DNA of 64,000 nucleotides from Enterovibrio coralii (GTDB lineage: Bacteria; Pseudomonadota; Gammaproteobacteria; Enterobacterales; Vibrionaceae), in contig NZ_LNTY01000006.1 in the NCBI RefSeq assembly GCF_001559595.1, positions 496,001-560,000 on the forward strand, read 5' to 3'. Below, piece by piece: positions 56,606 to 64,000 of this stretch. Position numbers and translations under genes: made by a program. Numbering within the stretch: the stretch's first letter is position 1; each line of letters begins with the position of its first letter. The notes beneath the pieces were generated by a model. It was given only the letters and a program-made list of their open reading frames with translations, did no database searches and was not told where the DNA came from.

Positions 56606-58180
56606 ATGTCTGCCAAATTTAATTTGAATGATGATAGCGTTGTGGTGGTGATCGGCTCCGGTGCAGGCGGCGGCACGCTTGCAAACGAACTGGCACAAAA
56701 AGGCATTAACGTTGTTTGCCTCGAAGCGGGCTCTCGGTTGGATTACAAAACTGACTTTGAAAACAACGAATGGGGCATGTTCAGCAAAGAGGCATGGCTA
56801 GAACCAAGAACCACCTCTGGCACATGGGAAGTGGCAAGAGATTTCCCCGGCCTGCCTGCGTGGATTTGTAAAACGGTCGGCGGCTCGACACTTCACTGGG
56901 CGGGAGCTAGCCTGCGCTTTCAACCGCATGAGTTCAAAGCACTAAGCACGTATGGTGCGGTTGAAGGAGCCACACTGCTTGATTGGCCAATCACGCTGGA
57001 AGAACTCGCGCCATATTACGACAAAGCAGAAGACAAGATGGGCGTAACGCGAACGCACGACATTCCCGGCCTTCCCGGTAATAACAACTATAAAGTGCTT
57101 CAAGCTGGTGCTCAGAAAGTCGGTTACAAAAACGTTCACACTGGCCGCATGGCCATAAACTCTCAACCTAGAGATGGCCGCCCTGCTTGTCAGCAGATCG
57201 GGTTTTGTTTCCAAGGTTGTCGTGTTGCTGCCAAATGGTCAACGCTCTATACCGAAATCCCCAAAGCGGAAAAGACAGGCCATTTCGAATTAAGGCCTTT
57301 ATCCCATGTCCAAACCATTGCGCATGATGACAACGGCAAAGTCACCGGCGTTTTGTATGTTGATGGTGACGGGAATCAGCAATTGCAAAAAGCACGCATC
57401 GTTTGTGTCGCTGGCAACTCTATTGAGAGCCCACGCATACTGCTCAATTCCGCCAGCGGAAAATACCCCAACGGTTTGGCTAATTCTTCTGATCAAGTGG
57501 GTCGAAACTACATGCGCCACGTTACGGGTTCCGTTTATGCGGAGTTTGAGAAACCCGTTCATATGTACCGCGGTACCACCATGGCTGGCATCATTACTGA
57601 CGAATCCGTTCATGACCCATCCCGAGGCTTCGTAGGTGGCTTTGAAATGGAAACCTTATCCCTCGGTCTTCCTTTCATGGCGGCATTCCTCAAACCTGGT
57701 GCATGGGGGGAAGATTTCGCTAAATCTATGGAAGGATATGAAAATATGGCGGGCATGTGGATTGTTGGTGAGGACATGCCGCAAGCCAGTAACCGCATCA
57801 CACTCAATGACGAGGTGAAAGACCAATACGGACTGCCTGTTCCCAATGTTCATTTTGACGATCACCCCAACGATGTCGCTATGCGCAATTACGCCTACGA
57901 ACGTGGCAGTGATGTGTATAACGCGGTTGGAGCCGTTAAAACACACAAAGTGGTACCTTATCCTTCAACGCACAATTTGGGCACTAACCGTATGAGTGCG
58001 AAGCCAGAAGATGGCGTCGTTAACAAGTGGGGACAGAGTCATGACATTCCTAACTTGTTTATCTCAGACGGCAGTCAATTCACCACAGGAGCCGCAGAAA
58101 ATCCCACGCTTACGATTGTCGCACTGGCTATCAGGCAAGCTGACTACATCGCTGACTCCATGAGTAAAAGACAGCTCTAA
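56606..58180 (+). CDS. GMC-family FAD dehydrogenase
   Basis: 524 residues. FAD-binding motif VVVIGSGAGGGTLANELAQK at the N-terminus, GGSTLHWAGASLRF in the GMC signature position and the C-terminal active-site region with THNLGTNRMS (His). A substrate such as a sugar, sugar acid or alcohol is oxidised on the FAD. It has no signal of its own and is likely carried by the Tat small subunit encoded just upstream. No cytochrome c subunit follows. Confidence 0.92.
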   Translation: MSAKFNLNDDSVVVVIGSGAGGGTLANELAQKGINVVCLEAGSRLDYKTDFENNEWGMFSKEAWLEPRTTSGTWEVARDFPGLPAWICKTVGGSTLHWAGASLRFQPHEFKALSTYGAVEGATLLDWPITLEELAPYYDKAEDKMGVTRTHDIPGLPGNNNYKVLQAGAQKVGYKNVHTGRMAINSQPRDGRPACQQIGFCFQGCRVAAKWSTLYTEIPKAEKTGHFELRPLSHVQTIAHDDNGKVTGVLYVDGDGNQQLQKARIVCVAGNSIESPRILLNSASGKYPNGLANSSDQVGRNYMRHVTGSVYAEFEKPVHMYRGTTMAGIITDESVHDPSRGFVGGFEMETLSLGLPFMAAFLKPGAWGEDFAKSMEGYENMAGMWIVGEDMPQASNRITLNDEVKDQYGLPVPNVHFDDHPNDVAMRNYAYERGSDVYNAVGAVKTHKVVPYPSTHNLGTNRMSAKPEDGVVNKWGQSHDIPNLFISDGSQFTTGAAENPTLTIVALAIRQADYIADSMSKRQL

Positions 58181-58183
58181 TTG

Positions 58184-58222
58184 TCCACAGCAATCAAGCA
58201 TTTCGCTTGATTGCTGTTTCTC
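58184..58222. terminator. Bidirectional terminator after the GMC gene
   Basis: Stem ACAGCAATCAAGC / GCTTGATTGCTGT with loop ATTTC, then a T-rich tail. Confidence 0.9.
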
Positions 58223-58227
58223 CTCGA

Positions 58228-58956
58228 TCACCAAGGAATAGCCGAACCATCGTGATGGAGCAACCTCCCAGACGTCTCCGGCGTTAACGCTTCGTAGATT
58301 TCTACCATTCGCTGCGCTGTAAGCGCTGGGCTGTACAACAGATCAGGTGGATGATTTTCCAAGAAAGGCTCTGATAGCTCACTCGGTGTCGTGCCGGGGT
58401 GAACGGCAACGACTGTGCTGTGTGGTGCGCGTCTTTTCCATTCAATCGAGAGGTTTTTAATCATCATGTTGAGTGCGGCTTTCGACATCCGATAGCTATA
58501 CCAACCGCCTAATGCGTTATCCTCAATGCTGCCAACCTTGGCACTCAGTGATATCCATTTAAAAGGCTGGGATCGTTTCAACAATATCGACACAGCTTGC
58601 GCCGCATGGACATGCGACATCACATTGGTTTTCATTGCTTCTAGCAAATTCGATGTATTGAGGTCGCCCAGTTTCTTTTCCGGCAGACTTCCCGCCTTGT
58701 CGTTACCAAATCCATGCAACATGCCCGCACAATGGATAACCCCATCAACAGGATGCTCTTTGCTTCGCAACCATGCCTGAATATCGCCAACGCAATCAGC
58801 ATTGCTGCAATCTATTTGTAAATGATCTTCTGGATTTTCAGTGTATTTCCGCCGGCTTATCGTCAGAACGTGATAATCAAGCTCCCTTAACCGTAAAACA
58901 ATAGCCTGACCGATCGTTCCGTGTGAGCCAACCACCAATACCGACCTCTCCTTCAT
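58228..58956 (-). CDS. Short-chain dehydrogenase/reductase (C-factor-like)
   Basis: 242 residues. Rossmann motif VVGSHGTIGQAIVLRL, catalytic Ser and Tyr-Lys in ISLSAKVGS and YSYRMSKAAL. It is NAD(P)H-dependent; the substrate is unknown. The ATG at 58956 is preferred (AGAGG upstream); the frame extends 17 codons further. Confidence 0.9.
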   Translation of the reverse strand: MKERSVLVVGSHGTIGQAIVLRLRELDYHVLTISRRKYTENPEDHLQIDCSNADCVGDIQAWLRSKEHPVDGVIHCAGMLHGFGNDKAGSLPEKKLGDLNTSNLLEAMKTNVMSHVHAAQAVSILLKRSQPFKWISLSAKVGSIEDNALGGWYSYRMSKAALNMMIKNLSIEWKRRAPHSTVVAVHPGTTPSELSEPFLENHPPDLLYSPALTAQRMVEIYEALTPETSGRLLHHDGSAIPW

Positions 58957-59103
58957 GTGCGCAATGCCTCTTCTGCTACTATTTTCTAAGCCACTGATTT
59001 TAATCATCGTTGCGATGATCTGATTTAGCTTCGCGTCGTATATCTTTAACTGAATTTAATGTCTTTAGATAAAAACGGCCAAACCCTTCTGGAATAGGAA
59101 TAT

Positions 59104-59817
59104 ATGAAGCAAGGAACAATAGTGATCACAGGTGCGGGACAGCGAATTGGATTTGCGCTTGCCAAACACTTTCATCAGCAAGGCTTCTCCGTTGTGGCTT
59201 CCTATCGAACAGAGCGCCCAGGTGTAAAAGAGCTTAAATCGCTTGGCGTCGAGTGTATTCACGCAGACTTTTCTACTGATGCGGGCATTCATCAGTTCTC
59301 TCGCGCGGTTGCAGAAAAGCACACAACGATTCGCGCCATCTTTCACAACGCCTCCGATTGGAACTGCGAGAAAGACACGGACGATTACGCCGCATTGCTC
59401 GAGCAAATGATGCAGGTGCACGTAAAAGCTCCCTACCTTATTAATCTCGCGCTAACGCCCTTTCTGGACTCAAACAATGCCGCGGCTTCCGACATCATTC
59501 ACTTCACTGATTATGTTGTGAGAAAAGGCAGCGCAAAGCACATCGCTTATGCCGCCAGCAAAGCGGCATTAGAAAACCTTACTCTCTCGTTTGCACAAAA
59601 ACTGGCACCGAGTGTCAAAGTTAACAGCATTGCGCCCGCCCTTATCATGTTCAATGAAGATGATGACGACGCATACAAACAAAAAGCACTCTCGAAATCT
59701 CTGATGGGACTCGCGCCGGGAGAGCAGGAAATTATCAACGCTGTTGAATTCGTAATGAACAGCAACTACATGACAGGCCAGAGCGTCAATCTTGACGGTG
59801 GCCGAGCACTGAAATAA
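59104..59817 (+). CDS. folM: Dihydromonapterin reductase
   Basis: 237 residues. SDR fold with [27 protein letters not shown] and [11 protein letters not shown], ending LDGGRALK as in FolM. It reduces dihydromonapterin to tetrahydromonapterin. Followed after 14 bp by folX, which makes the pathway explicit. Confidence 0.92.
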   Translation: MKQGTIVITGAGQRIGFALAKHFHQQGFSVVASYRTERPGVKELKSLGVECIHADFSTDAGIHQFSRAVAEKHTTIRAIFHNASDWNCEKDTDDYAALLEQMMQVHVKAPYLINLALTPFLDSNNAAASDIIHFTDYVVRKGSAKHIAYAASKAALENLTLSFAQKLAPSVKVNSIAPALIMFNEDDDDAYKQKALSKSLMGLAPGEQEIINAVEFVMNSNYMTGQSVNLDGGRALK

Positions 59818-59831
59818 CAGGGAAGACCATT

Positions 59832-60194
59832 ATGCAGAATGCCATTATTACAATTACAAACCTTCGTCTTCGCACATACATTGGCTTTAACCCTGAAGAG
59901 CAGGAAAAGAAGCAGGACGTTATCCTCAACCTCGAAATCCACTATCCTGGTGACAAGGCATGCAGCAATGACAATGTAGAAGATGCTTTAAACTACAAAA
60001 CCATCACCAAGGCGATCATTGACCACGTCGAAAACGGCCGCTTCCTGCTGCTTGAAAAGCTGGTTTCTAGCGTGTTAGAGATAACCATTGAACACCCTTG
60101 GGTCACTTACTCTCGCGTGACAATTGACAAGCCACATGCACTTCGTTTTGCCGACTCAGTATCTTTAAGCCTGAGCTGGCAGAAAGAGGATTAA
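59832..60194 (+). CDS. folX: Dihydroneopterin triphosphate 2'-epimerase
   Basis: 120 residues, DHNA-epimerase fold with [36 protein letters not shown] and [16 protein letters not shown]. It epimerises dihydroneopterin triphosphate to dihydromonapterin triphosphate, upstream of FolM. Tetrahydromonapterin is the cofactor of phenylalanine hydroxylase in Pseudomonas. folE is not adjacent. Confidence 0.94.
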   Translation: MQNAIITITNLRLRTYIGFNPEEQEKKQDVILNLEIHYPGDKACSNDNVEDALNYKTITKAIIDHVENGRFLLLEKLVSSVLEITIEHPWVTYSRVTIDKPHALRFADSVSLSLSWQKED

Positions 60195-60209
60195 GAGAAA
60201 GTGAATCAA

Positions 60210-60240
60210 ATGCGGTACCTCTCAGGGTACCGTTTTTCTG
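60210..60240 (+). terminator. Rho-independent terminator of folMX
   Basis: Stem CGGTACC / GGTACCG with a six-base loop, then T5. Confidence 0.9.
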
Positions 60241-60476
60241 TGGGCAAAGGCGTCGATAGGTAACTTGTCAACAGGGGCAGCCGATAACGCAGTGGAAAGC
60301 CAGCATGAACACTGCCCAAAAGGTTTAATTCTGGGACAAACAACGGACAAAGTTCTACAGCCCCTAAAGTTCATTCTATTTTTTCGAACAAGTCGTTCTA
60401 GCTGCACCGGTTATAAAGTGCGCGTAGATACATATACTTCTCATTATCAATGAATGATTAGGATACGTTTCGTAAC

Positions 60477-61016
60477 ATGGAAAGACCGGCGCAATACAAT
60501 CTCACTCTCAGAGTCATACACTGGCTGACGGCGTTTACTGTTATTGGCATGTTCGCGGTTGGCTTGTGGATGGTTGACCTCACTTATTACAGCTCTTGGT
60601 ACAAGACCGCCCCTCACTGGCACAAATCTGTCGGCATTCTTATTGCCGCTCTCACAATATTTCGTCTTGTTTGGAAGATCGTAAAAGGGTCACCTGAAAT
60701 CACTGGCTCGACGTTTGAGAAGAAAGCCGCCCATGCTGCGCATCACACCATCTATCTTCTGCTGTTTGTGATTTTTGCATCCGGATACCTCATTTCAACG
60801 TCTGATGGTAGACCCATCGAAGTTTTTGATTGGTTTTCTGTCCCTGCATTGGGTGAACTGTTCCCAGATCAATCCGATATTGCCGGACTGGTTCATTACT
60901 ATGCAGCCTATGCTTTGATCGTGCTTGCGTCATTGCATGCGCTTGCTGCGCTCAAGCATCACTTCATTGATAAAGACAATACATTACGGAAAATGATTGG
61001 AGAAAAAACACTATGA
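60477..61016 (+). CDS. cybB: Cytochrome b561
   Basis: 179 residues, four membrane helices. Haem-ligand His candidates lie in RVIHWLTAFTVIG, WHKSVGIL, AHHTIYLL and LHALAALKHH. It passes electrons at the inner membrane, possibly to quinone. The stop overlaps yceI (ATGA), so the two are coupled, as in many proteobacteria. Confidence 0.92.
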   Translation: MERPAQYNLTLRVIHWLTAFTVIGMFAVGLWMVDLTYYSSWYKTAPHWHKSVGILIAALTIFRLVWKIVKGSPEITGSTFEKKAAHAAHHTIYLLLFVIFASGYLISTSDGRPIEVFDWFSVPALGELFPDQSDIAGLVHYYAAYALIVLASLHALAALKHHFIDKDNTLRKMIGEKTL

Positions 61017-61579
61017 AGAAGTTAATTCTGGCTATGGGCTTTGGTGCTGCTGCACTCGCGACAACGGCAATGGCTGAAGATTATGTTATTGACACCGACG
61101 GCGCACACGCATCTATCAACTTCAAAGTGCCGCACCTTGGCTACAGCTTTATTAAAGGTCGTTTTAACGACTTCAGCGGTGAATTTTCTTACGACCCAGA
61201 AAACGTTGAAGACTCAACCGTGGTTGTAACGATTGATACCACCAGCTTGGATTCAAACCACGCTGAGCGCGATAAGCATTTGCGCAGCGGTGACTTTATT
61301 GATGCGTCGAAATTCTCTTCTGCAACGTTCAAAAGCACGTCTGTAAAACAAAATGCGGACGGCACGTTGACCATCGATGGCGACCTGACATTGCATGGTA
61401 AAACGAACCCAATTTCTATCGCGGCAAACTTCATTGGCGCAGGCAATGACCCTTGGGGTGGCTACCGTGCGGGCTTCGATGGTACAACCCGCATCGAACT
61501 GGCTGATTACGACATTAATGTTGTCGGCCCTTCAAGCTATGTAGACCTTGAGCTACACGTTGAAGGCATCAAGAAGTAA
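61013..61579 (+). CDS. yceI: YceI-family periplasmic lipocalin-like protein
   Basis: 188 residues. Signal peptide MKKLILAMGFGAAALATTAMA, then YVIDTDGAHASINFKVPHLG, SFIKGRFNDFSGEF and the C-terminal LHGKTNPISI of YceI. It binds isoprenoid-like ligands. Coupled to cybB. Confidence 0.94.
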   Translation: MKKLILAMGFGAAALATTAMAEDYVIDTDGAHASINFKVPHLGYSFIKGRFNDFSGEFSYDPENVEDSTVVVTIDTTSLDSNHAERDKHLRSGDFIDASKFSSATFKSTSVKQNADGTLTIDGDLTLHGKTNPISIAANFIGAGNDPWGGYRAGFDGTTRIELADYDINVVGPSSYVDLELHVEGIKK

Positions 61580-61588
61580 AACGTAACC

Positions 61589-61625
61589 TACTGTATTGGC
61601 GAGATATTTACTCGCCAATACAGAA
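61589..61625 (+). terminator. Hairpin after yceI
   Basis: A 13-bp perfect stem CTGTATTGGCGAG / CTCGCCAATACAG with a seven-base loop, but without a clear T run, so it may be a terminator or RNA-stability element. Confidence 0.6.
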
Positions 61626-61776
61626 ACCCTTTCCAAATCAATCCTCTTTGGCCCATGCATAAAATCATCGAAAGACAACTCTGATCTCAAAGCGAGACAG
61701 ATTAGATCTTCGTCACAAAATTTAGCCTTTCGTCCGCGTAGAGTATGACGTTTATTTTTCACTGCTTGGTGGAGCC

Positions 61777-62900
61777 ATGTTCAACCCCATCCTTTTTCGT
61801 CACCGTCTTCACAAACAACCTGAGCTTTCAGGATATGAAAAAAACACCAGTGATGTCATCGTCCAAACCTTAACGTCTTTTGGACTGAAACCGATCTCTG
61901 GTGTGGGCGGCTATGGAGTGGTGGTTGTCATAAAAAGCACTGAAGATGGTCCTAATCTTCTATTTCGCGCAGACACTGACGCGTTGCCTATCCATGAAGT
62001 TCCTTGCCACGAACATGGTTCTGAAATCCATGGAGTCATGCATGCATGCGGGCATGATGGCCATGCGGCAAGTTTGATGGCGTTGGCGTACAAACTCTCT
62101 CAAACCAAACTACAACGTGGTTCAGTCACACTGATTTTTCAACCGTCCGAAGAAAATGGACAAGGTGCGCTAGCATGATGAAAGATGAATCATGGCGCAA
62201 AACCCCGTTTGATTACGCCTTTGGTTACCACAACGTGCCTGGCTATCCACTCGGCCAGATCCTTTGCCGAAACAATACGTTTGCTTGTGCCTCAACAGGT
62301 GTTGCTATTCGGTTTACGGGTAAAACTGCCCACGCCGCCTACCCCGAAACCGCGATTAACCCTACTGCGGCGATTCGTGAGTTGATGCATGACATCGAAG
62401 CGTTACCACAAGCCATCACACAGGGATTTACGCTCGCGACCATTGTTCACGTCAATTTAGGAAAACCCGCATTTGGAACCACACCTGAAACTGGAGAGCT
62501 TCTCGTCACGCTTCGCAGTGACAGCAACAAATGCTTCTCCGCCCTTTGTGAACAAGTGAAACAGCTTGCCGCATTTTATGCCGAGCGTGATGGATTGACC
62601 CTCGACTTGGAATGGATTGACCGATTCAACGCCACGATCAATCACAGCGAAGCCAATATGTTGTTACGCCAAGCTTGCAAAGATTTGGGATTTGATTTCA
62701 TCGATCTGCCTGATCCGATCCGTTGGTCAGAAGATTTTTCCGAATATTCCAAAGTATGGCCCTCGGCTTTCTTCGGCTTAGGTAGTGGTTCTGAGCACCC
62801 ACCGCTTCATGACCCTCATTATGACTTCCCTGATGCTTTGATTGATGTCTCGAGCAAGATCTTCGAACAAATCATCCGGGATATGAACGGACTCAAATAA
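61777..62900 (+). CDS. M20-family amidohydrolase/peptidase, frameshifted near 62174
   Basis: About 374 residues when repaired. The zinc-site motifs are FRADTDALP, HGVMHACGHDGHAAS, FQPSEENGQGA and YHNVPGYPLG, typical of hippurate hydrolase/amidohydrolase-type M20 peptidases. The frame stops after NGQGALA; adding one C near 62174 joins it to ALAMMKDESWRK. It cleaves N-acyl or amide bonds of amino-acid derivatives in the cytosol. Confidence 0.9.
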
Positions 62901-62911
62901 ACCCTTTAAAA

Positions 62912-62946
62912 TAGAAAAAGGCGAACTGGTTGCCCGCCTTTTGTCA
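62912..62946. terminator. Bidirectional terminator
   Basis: Stem AAAAGGCG / CGCCTTTT between the convergent amidohydrolase and symporter genes. Confidence 0.8.
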
Positions 62947-62960
62947 CACTGAAGCTTACG

Positions 62961-64000
62961 TTAAAGCTCGCCGCGAAGTTCCACCAGCTTATCTTTAATT
63001 TTGCGTGCTTTCTCTTCGGTCAGGTCATAGTTCCACATCACCAGAATAGCGAGGAAAGCGGTCGAAGCAGGGATGATAATGTCTGCTAGACGTAGACTGG
63101 TAATTGTCTCTGCCGACTGTGCGCTCAAACCTGGGTCAAAGCCAATCAACTTAAGCACCAAGCCACCTAAGATAAGAGCCAACGCTTGACCAATTTTCAC
63201 CATCAGCCAGTAGATCGCACCAAAGGTACCTTCTTTACGCGGCATACCGTTATCTAGCTCATCCATGTCACACACATCTGCCGTCATGCTCATCATCAGC
63301 GTGAACAGGCCACCGATACCAAAGGACATCAGAGGAATAGGCATGAAGATCATCCATGGGTTGCTCGGGTCAAAGCCCCACCACTTCAGCGCATAACCAA
63401 CAATTGAAATGGCAGTGGAGATAATAAACGCATTACGTTTACCCCATTTGTTTGCCATTACAGTGATAACAGGAATTACAACGAATGCCGTCACAATCGC
63501 ACTGACCGTCGCAAACCATGCTGGCCATGTACCCGTCGCACCGTAGTTGCCATCAAACATATGAAAAACAATGATGAAGAATGCAAATGAAGACACCAGT
63601 TGGAAGCCATTAAACACCAAGAAGGTTGCGCCGCATAGACGGACAAATGGCTTGTTCTTAAACACTTGGCGGATGCCTTTGAAGACCTCTTTGAGGTTAG
63701 AGAAAATCGTCGAGAACGAAATCTCTGCGCGATTCCCCATATCCGACGCATCAATGCCTTTACAGAACAACCCAGGGAGAATGCCCAACGTGATACACGC
63801 ACCAGCAACAAACAGAGACAATTGCTGAACCCCTTCTGCTTGGCTGCTAAACAAGTCAGGGTCTGCAATCAATACCCAGAACCAAGGTACGATCATCCAA
63901 GCCACTTGACCCAGGGTGTTAGCAAATGCCATCAAGCGTGTACGTTCGTTGTAATCAGAAGTCATTTCATACCCCAGACCGACAAACGGCGTCGCAAACA
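62961..64000 (-). CDS. GPH/MFS sugar:cation symporter (5' end beyond window)
   Basis: About 346 residues seen; the frame continues through the right edge, preceded by ATPFVGLGYEMTSDYNERTR, the typical GPH loop. About ten membrane segments remain. The segment MTADVCDMDELDNGMPRKEG matches the conserved GPH/MelB loop. It imports an oligosaccharide or glycoside with Na+ or H+. Its partner enzymes would lie beyond 64000. Confidence 0.88.
   Translation of the reverse strand, partial: FATPFVGLGYEMTSDYNERTRLMAFANTLGQVAWMIVPWFWVLIADPDLFSSQAEGVQQLSLFVAGACITLGILPGLFCKGIDASDMGNRAEISFSTIFSNLKEVFKGIRQVFKNKPFVRLCGATFLVFNGFQLVSSFAFFIIVFHMFDGNYGATGTWPAWFATVSAIVTAFVVIPVITVMANKWGKRNAFIISTAISIVGYALKWWGFDPSNPWMIFMPIPLMSFGIGGLFTLMMSMTADVCDMDELDNGMPRKEGTFGAIYWLMVKIGQALALILGGLVLKLIGFDPGLSAQSAETITSLRLADIIIPASTAFLAILVMWNYDLTEEKARKIKDKLVELRGEL

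Noticed and set aside
1..64000. rRNA, tRNA, CRISPR, IS or prophage elements
   Set aside because: None of the expected conserved stems, repeats, transposases or integrases could be seen.

Overview
The window looks like chromosomal DNA of a marine gammaproteobacterium of the family Vibrionaceae. The evidence is the gene content: an NhaD-type Na+/H+ antiporter, bactofilin, YaeQ/YceH, RavA-ViaA, FolM-FolX, a marine 'proteobacterial dedicated sortase' regulatory set, DUF1800/DUF1501 secreted proteins and many c-di-GMP proteins. Genus is inference only; the AT-rich intergenic regions and long spacers fit Vibrio, Enterovibrio, Grimontia or Photobacterium relatives. I saw no rRNA, tRNA, CRISPR array, insertion sequence or prophage.

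Layout. 1-3.7 kb: a minus-strand, probably light-responsive operon (DUF523/DUF1722 protein, MerR/LitR-like regulator, DNA photolyase, SnoaL-like protein) headed by two pairs of TGTACA direct repeats. 3.7-9.1 kb: SbmA-like transporter, an EAL protein and a GGDEF-EAL protein. 9.1-12 kb: YaeQ, a GIY-YIG protein, YceH, bactofilin and a small conserved protein. 12-16 kb: an AT-rich accessory stretch of single genes (tautomerase, DUF4336, cupin, membrane protein, HAD phosphatase, RDD protein). 16-22.6 kb: PpiC, dCMP deaminase, NhaD, a three-gene TrpXYZ-like ABC importer and a LysE exporter. 22.6-28.8 kb: ViaA, RavA, a PstS-like protein behind a Pho-box-like site, SseA and LpxR. 29-36.3 kb: DUF1800/DUF1501 secreted pair, an acidic unknown protein, a Nudix hydrolase, an HD-GYP protein, a DUF3010 protein and Ogt. 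36.3-40.6 kb: GNAT, PdsO, PdsR and PdsS (sortase-system regulators without a sortase). 40.6-46.2 kb: two glutathione transferases, an HTH protein, a small protein, a methyltransferase, a PAS-GGDEF cyclase and a bicupin. 46.3-52.5 kb: DeaD, a GAF/degenerate-GGDEF protein and RNase II. 52.5-61.6 kb: candidate sRNA, DUF1127, LysR, an NlpC/P60 lipoprotein, an RHH protein, glyoxalase, a GMC dehydrogenase with its small subunit, SDR, FolM-FolX and cytochrome b561-YceI. 61.7-64 kb: an M20 amidohydrolase and a partial GPH/MFS symporter.

Themes. Five c-di-GMP-related proteins (EAL, GGDEF-EAL, HD-GYP, PAS-GGDEF, degenerate GGDEF) lie in this 64 kb. Several cell-envelope and stress functions are grouped. 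A striking technical feature is that ten otherwise well-preserved reading frames are each restored by adding a single base to a short homopolymer or base pair. These look like systematic one-base deletions (sequence errors) rather than independent gene decay, and I annotate those genes at full length.
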